A stretch of DNA of 11,349 nt from Rodentolepis nana (taxonomy: Eukaryota > Platyhelminthes > Cestoda > Cyclophyllidea > Hymenolepididae), in assembly GCA_900617975.1 (NCBI GenBank), contig UZAE01014135.1:5124-16472 (forward strand). The letters are read 5' to 3'. The position numbers and the translations under genes are program-made. Shown piece by piece: positions 8,390 to 11,349 of this stretch. Position 1 is the stretch's first letter. Every line of letters starts with the position of its first letter. The notes under the pieces are model-generated. The model did not search any database. It had not been told where the DNA came from and saw only the letters and a program-made list of their open reading frames with translations.

Positions 8390-8520
8390 GTCGGATATGA
8401 CATACAGTGGGGTTATAGTAATTTAATGCCAGAAGTCAACTGCCGGTTCATAGGCTTTTTGCCGTATGAGTATATGTTTCCCAGGGTGCACCACGTGGAG
8501 GTAAGTCTACCGGACACCCC
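8390..8520 (+). repeat. Dispersed repeat family, copy D (half length)
   Basis: This carries only the part from CATACAGTGGGGT to GACACCCC, with GTCAACTGCCGG, TTTTTGCCGTATGAG and CAGGGTGCACCACGTGGAGG intact. The purine-rich half and the ATCAAATGGCAG end are missing. It lies about 285 bp upstream of the tandem protease gene. Confidence 0.8.
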
Positions 8521-8805
8521 GAAGGTTCAAATCATAAATTATGGAATTCGAGTTTGATGACAAATTTTACCGAAAGCACCAATTAAATGATTGTGACCAC
8601 TAAAGTTATGCACTGAGGTCAAAATTTGTATTAAATTAAGCTCGCTCCGAAGTAGCGATATGTGTTGCGAGTTGATGATCATCACTCTCGTATGAACAGG
8701 ATTTTATATTCATTGGCAAGTTTGCCATTAAAGCTAACTAATATTCTGCAGTAATTTTTAGGCCCACCTTTCGAACAGGCTCTCTTCTCCGCATAGTGTG
8801 TACCG
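8521..8805 (+). promoter_or_regulatory. Upstream region of the tandem protease gene
   Basis: It holds a perfect 12-bp palindrome, TGATGATCATCA, at 8673-8684 and a splice-acceptor-like TAATTTTTAG ending at 8761, 44 bases before the ATG. No TATA box is certain. An in-frame TAG at 8794-8796 rules out a longer N-terminus within this exon. Confidence 0.3.
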
Positions 8806-9768
8806 ATGGCATTCTTCCTTCAACCGTGCTGCCAGTTTACATGTCCTCTTTGTCATACTACGTCGCTCACTAACCATGTGAACCAGAACTCGCCAATTTG
8901 CTGTGGATGCAATTCTACGCCGTGCCAAACTGTGCAGAGTACATTATGCACTGGCGTGCCCATTCAAAAGCCAACACTGCAAATTCCAAGTCAACCGGCC
9001 AATTTGACTAACAACCAACAGACGCATATACGAGAGATCATTGCTGAATCGATATCTACACGTCAGCATTTTGATGTGCTACTCATTACTGATCGGAAGA
9101 CTGATATACAATTTTTAATTGATTCAGGATCACAATGTTGTTTTATTCCGCCCGCGTATTTTAGTTGGAAAAAATTGTCGCCTCTTAAGTGGATACCCGC
9201 GGAAAAAGGCAAGGATATAGCCGTCTATGCTGAAATAGAAATAGTTGTGGAATTGGGATTAGACAGAGAAAGGAGGTGGAAATTCCTCGTCGCAGACGTA
9301 AATATCCCTATAATTGGGACTGATTTCCTAGTTTATTACGATCTTAAAATTGACTTAAGATCAAAAAAATTGGTCAGCAACTCCAGCGGGGAGAATGAGG
9401 TTGTATTTGCAAAAGATGACAATGAAACCCTAGAGTCCATTGCATATCGTCGACCATTTATTTTTGATCGGAATTCCGAAATAAACTTTTTGATTGATTC
9501 TGGTGCTCATCGCTCTCAGATTCCTAAAATGCCGAGCGAAATTATGCCACCCTTGCCGTTCTGCAGGTATTTGAAAGCCAACGGAAGTCCTGTTGTTGAA
9601 TATGGCTACAAATATCTCACCTTGAATCTGGGTCTTGAGAAGGAATTCGCCTGGAATTTTCTCCTGACTGATAATAATGTAGCATTAATCGGTGCTGATT
9701 TTCTGGCTCATTACGGCTTAACCATTGATCTAAGACGAGGGAAGCTAATGAGAGCCCGAGATGAATAA
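8806..9768 (+). CDS. Tandem (two-unit) retropepsin-like aspartyl protease
   Basis: A single intact 320-residue frame starting in strong context (ACCGATGG). Residues 1-50 are cysteine-rich (C8, C9, C13, C16, C32, C33, C35, C40, C48), including a CPLC pair, but do not match a CCHC zinc knuckle. Two retropepsin units follow. Unit 1 has FLIDSGSQCCFIPP with Asp106 and a IIGTDFL motif (169-175). Unit 2 has FLIDSGAHRSQIP with Asp231 and a LIGADFL motif (294-300). Both close with a D-L-K/T-I-D-L-R segment, and the Asp-to-hhG spacing is 63 residues in each. From family knowledge, Ty3/Gypsy-type elements carry one such unit, active only as a homodimer. Here two units on one chain could fold as a pseudo-dimer like pepsin. 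No reverse transcriptase, integrase or LTR is visible in the ~1.5 kb after it. The open frame favours a host-captured gene, but a recent fragment is possible. Substrate unknown. Confidence 0.75.
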   Translation: MAFFLQPCCQFTCPLCHTTSLTNHVNQNSPICCGCNSTPCQTVQSTLCTGVPIQKPTLQIPSQPANLTNNQQTHIREIIAESISTRQHFDVLLITDRKTDIQFLIDSGSQCCFIPPAYFSWKKLSPLKWIPAEKGKDIAVYAEIEIVVELGLDRERRWKFLVADVNIPIIGTDFLVYYDLKIDLRSKKLVSNSSGENEVVFAKDDNETLESIAYRRPFIFDRNSEINFLIDSGAHRSQIPKMPSEIMPPLPFCRYLKANGSPVVEYGYKYLTLNLGLEKEFAWNFLLTDNNVALIGADFLAHYGLTIDLRRGKLMRARDE

Positions 9769-9769
9769 A
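9764..9769 (+). promoter_or_regulatory. AATAAA overlapping the stop codon of the tandem protease gene
   Basis: The last codons GAA TAA plus the next A spell AATAAA. If used, the 3' UTR would be only a few tens of bases. A weaker ATATAAA-type site lies near 9893. Confidence 0.3.
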
Positions 9770-10889
9770 CTCCATACCCACCCCATCAGTGGAAATCTCA
9801 ATTTCGCACCTGTTCATACCCCTAAAGAATCTCTAAATGTGAATTTGGAAAATACTTCAGATGTGTGAATACTCTTAATTTTATAATTTCTAAATATAAA
9901 TGGTTATTTATTACCGTTATATTGTGGTCTACGCTTCTTATACAACTATAGATAGAATGTGAATCTTCAACGGGTGTTGGGAATATGCCAAATTGCAGTA
10001 ATATTTAAAAAATCAATAATTTACGCCTCGAAACGGCTTCATTCTTTAGCGTTTTAATAAGTCTCGGAGCATAAACTTTTCCTGTGAGCTCAATACCCAT
10101 TTGCGATTGTGGTCATTTAAATTGGTTTGTGATGAAGGCCTGTTATAACAGCGCTCAGCAAAAATGTGGACCAATGGGCATTGAGTATTTTCATCCAATG
10201 ATCTGCTCTAGATTACGGCAGCCTCTAGTTTGGCATTTTTTAAGATTATGCCAACATTAAGTCCACATGAATATTTTGATTTAGATCAGTGAGGTTAAAT
10301 AGGAAATTAGTTGGGGGGGTAGAATTGCCACACAAACGGTGCATACTGTTTTTCTCCAGACATTAATTTACATCCAAAATGTAGAAGAGCTAGTCTAACT
10401 GAACAAGGTTCTAGTAATGATGAACAATTAAATGATTTATTGTAAGGAGACCAAATAAGGGTTTGTACAAGTCTTTCCCTGAAGTCATTGGCACAATCCT
10501 TGTATCCACTAGTTATTATTGTCTGCTATTTTACTCTGTACAATCCCCTTTTCATTTTGACTCGAAATGATGATAATATGCATGTATTCTGACACCTTTA
10601 TTGTTTGATTAGGAATGGCTAAAACAGCATATTATTTCTTACAAACTGTCCTTTAATATTGATTTTCATTTCATAAAATTCACTCACCACATGTTAAATA
10701 AGATCAATTGGCATGTTTTAAAATGTCTTTAAACATTGAAAAAATAGGTTTGCTATACATTTCGATAGGCTGAGGTTGATTAATCTTGTAATTTCGATTG
10801 AAATAGCTCATTGTAGACGCTAGTCTCAATAAGATCAAATTGGTGGAGTGACAATCAAAATTTTATTAAAAACGATATCTCATAATACA
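9770..10889. other. AT-rich intergenic stretch
   Basis: I see no gene on either strand. It contains a nested inverted structure. CTCAATACCCATT (10089-10101) and AATGGGCATTGAG (10173-10185) pair with one mismatch. Between them sits a perfect 12-bp palindrome, CTGTTATAACAG (10140-10151). A G7 run lies near 10313. Confidence 0.5.
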
Positions 10890-11214
10890 TTTATTTATTC
10901 ATATCAAATGGCAGGCGTTTTGATAGTTATCATTAGCCGCCCCTTTAGCTGACCTCAGGCTTCAGAACATCAAAGTGAAAAAGAGTCGAGAGTGGAGGGG
11001 GAGGGGGAAGAAGAGTGTTTCAAAGATGTAAAAGAGACAGCCACAAAGGTAGAAAAAAGGTGAGGTGAGTACTGTTGGAAGTAGTCGAATTTGGCATACA
11101 GTGGGGTGGCGGTAGTTTGGAGTCAGAATTCAACTGCCAGTTAATAGACCTTTTACCGAATGAGTATACGTTGCCCTGGGTGCTCCACGTAGAGGTAAAT
11201 CTGTCGCACACCCC
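10890..11214 (+). repeat. Dispersed ~320-bp repeat family, copy E (forward)
   Basis: A full-length copy that opens TTATTTATTCATATCAAATGG and closes GTCGCACACCCC, in the same orientation as A and D. Short frames crossing it on both strands (11020-11274 minus, 11075-11257 plus) are by-products of the repeat. Confidence 0.85.
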
Positions 11215-11283
11215 ATCTTTTAACACATTGAATACTCCACCTTTCATAACAGCATAATAATAAGATAATTTCACAACTTACAG

Positions 11284-11326
11284 GCCGAAATTCTATAAAT
11301 GAGGAAGAAATACAATTACCTTTTGG
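11284..11326 (+). CDS. Possible short internal exon at the right edge
   Basis: A 43-base segment lies between a good acceptor (CACAACTTACAG) and a strong donor (G|GTAAGT). One frame is open: RNSINEEEIQLPF, entered after two bases and left after two. The other two frames contain stops. Neighbouring exons were not found. The same sequence also offers a donor on the minus strand (CCT|GTAAGT), so the strand is not certain. Confidence 0.2.
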
Positions 11327-11349
11327 GTAAGTCGAAAATTCATTGCAAT

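Noticed and set aside
9617..9817. 66-codon minus-strand frame
   Set aside because: It is antisense to the well-supported second protease unit.
11020..11274. Overlapping frames on both strands
   Set aside because: Both are made from repeat copy E, and neither is conserved in copies B or C.

Overview
The window looks like nuclear DNA of an invertebrate animal. It is AT-rich, has long dinucleotide tracts, GT-AG introns with pyrimidine-rich 3' ends, AATAAA poly(A) signals, a dispersed ~320-bp repeat family and animal-type protein domains. A parasitic flatworm is my best guess. It rests on two places where genes are packed so that spliced-leader trans-splicing would be expected. No sequence was compared with a database.

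Left end (1-1130, minus strand): an intact intronless gene for a SENP8/NEDP1-type (Ulp1, C48) cysteine protease lies at 453-1118. About 110 bp beyond its poly(A) signal is the first coding exon (215-310) of a CS-domain protein of the p23 or HACD3 type. Its remaining exons lie outside the window. The two genes run head-to-tail and may form a polycistron.

1131-3930: gene-poor AT-rich sequence with one weak, probably decayed coding stretch.

3931-5423: two inverted copies of the repeat family (A forward, B reverse) around a 620-bp spacer, then a compound (TA)n(GT)n microsatellite.

5492-6113 (plus strand): a small two-exon gene (5564-5915) for a 93-residue protein with two predicted membrane segments and its own poly(A) signal. 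It is followed after 95 bp by another candidate first exon (6059-6113), which resembles the opening beta-hairpin of a ubiquitin-like protein. This repeats the spacing seen at the left end.

6541-8520: G-runs, repeat copy C, AT-rich sequence without a clear gene, and half-length copy D.

8806-9768 (plus strand): the most unusual gene, one uninterrupted 320-codon frame carrying two tandem retropepsin-like aspartyl protease units (DSGS...IIGTDFL and DSGA...LIGADFL) behind a cysteine-rich N-terminus. No reverse transcriptase, RNase H or integrase follows. It is either a captured (domesticated) retrotransposon protease or a well-preserved fragment.

9770-11349: AT-rich intergenic sequence, repeat copy E, and a possible short exon at the right edge. 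I infer no shared pathway for these genes. The only thematic link is weak: a NEDD8-type protease and a possible ubiquitin-like exon.
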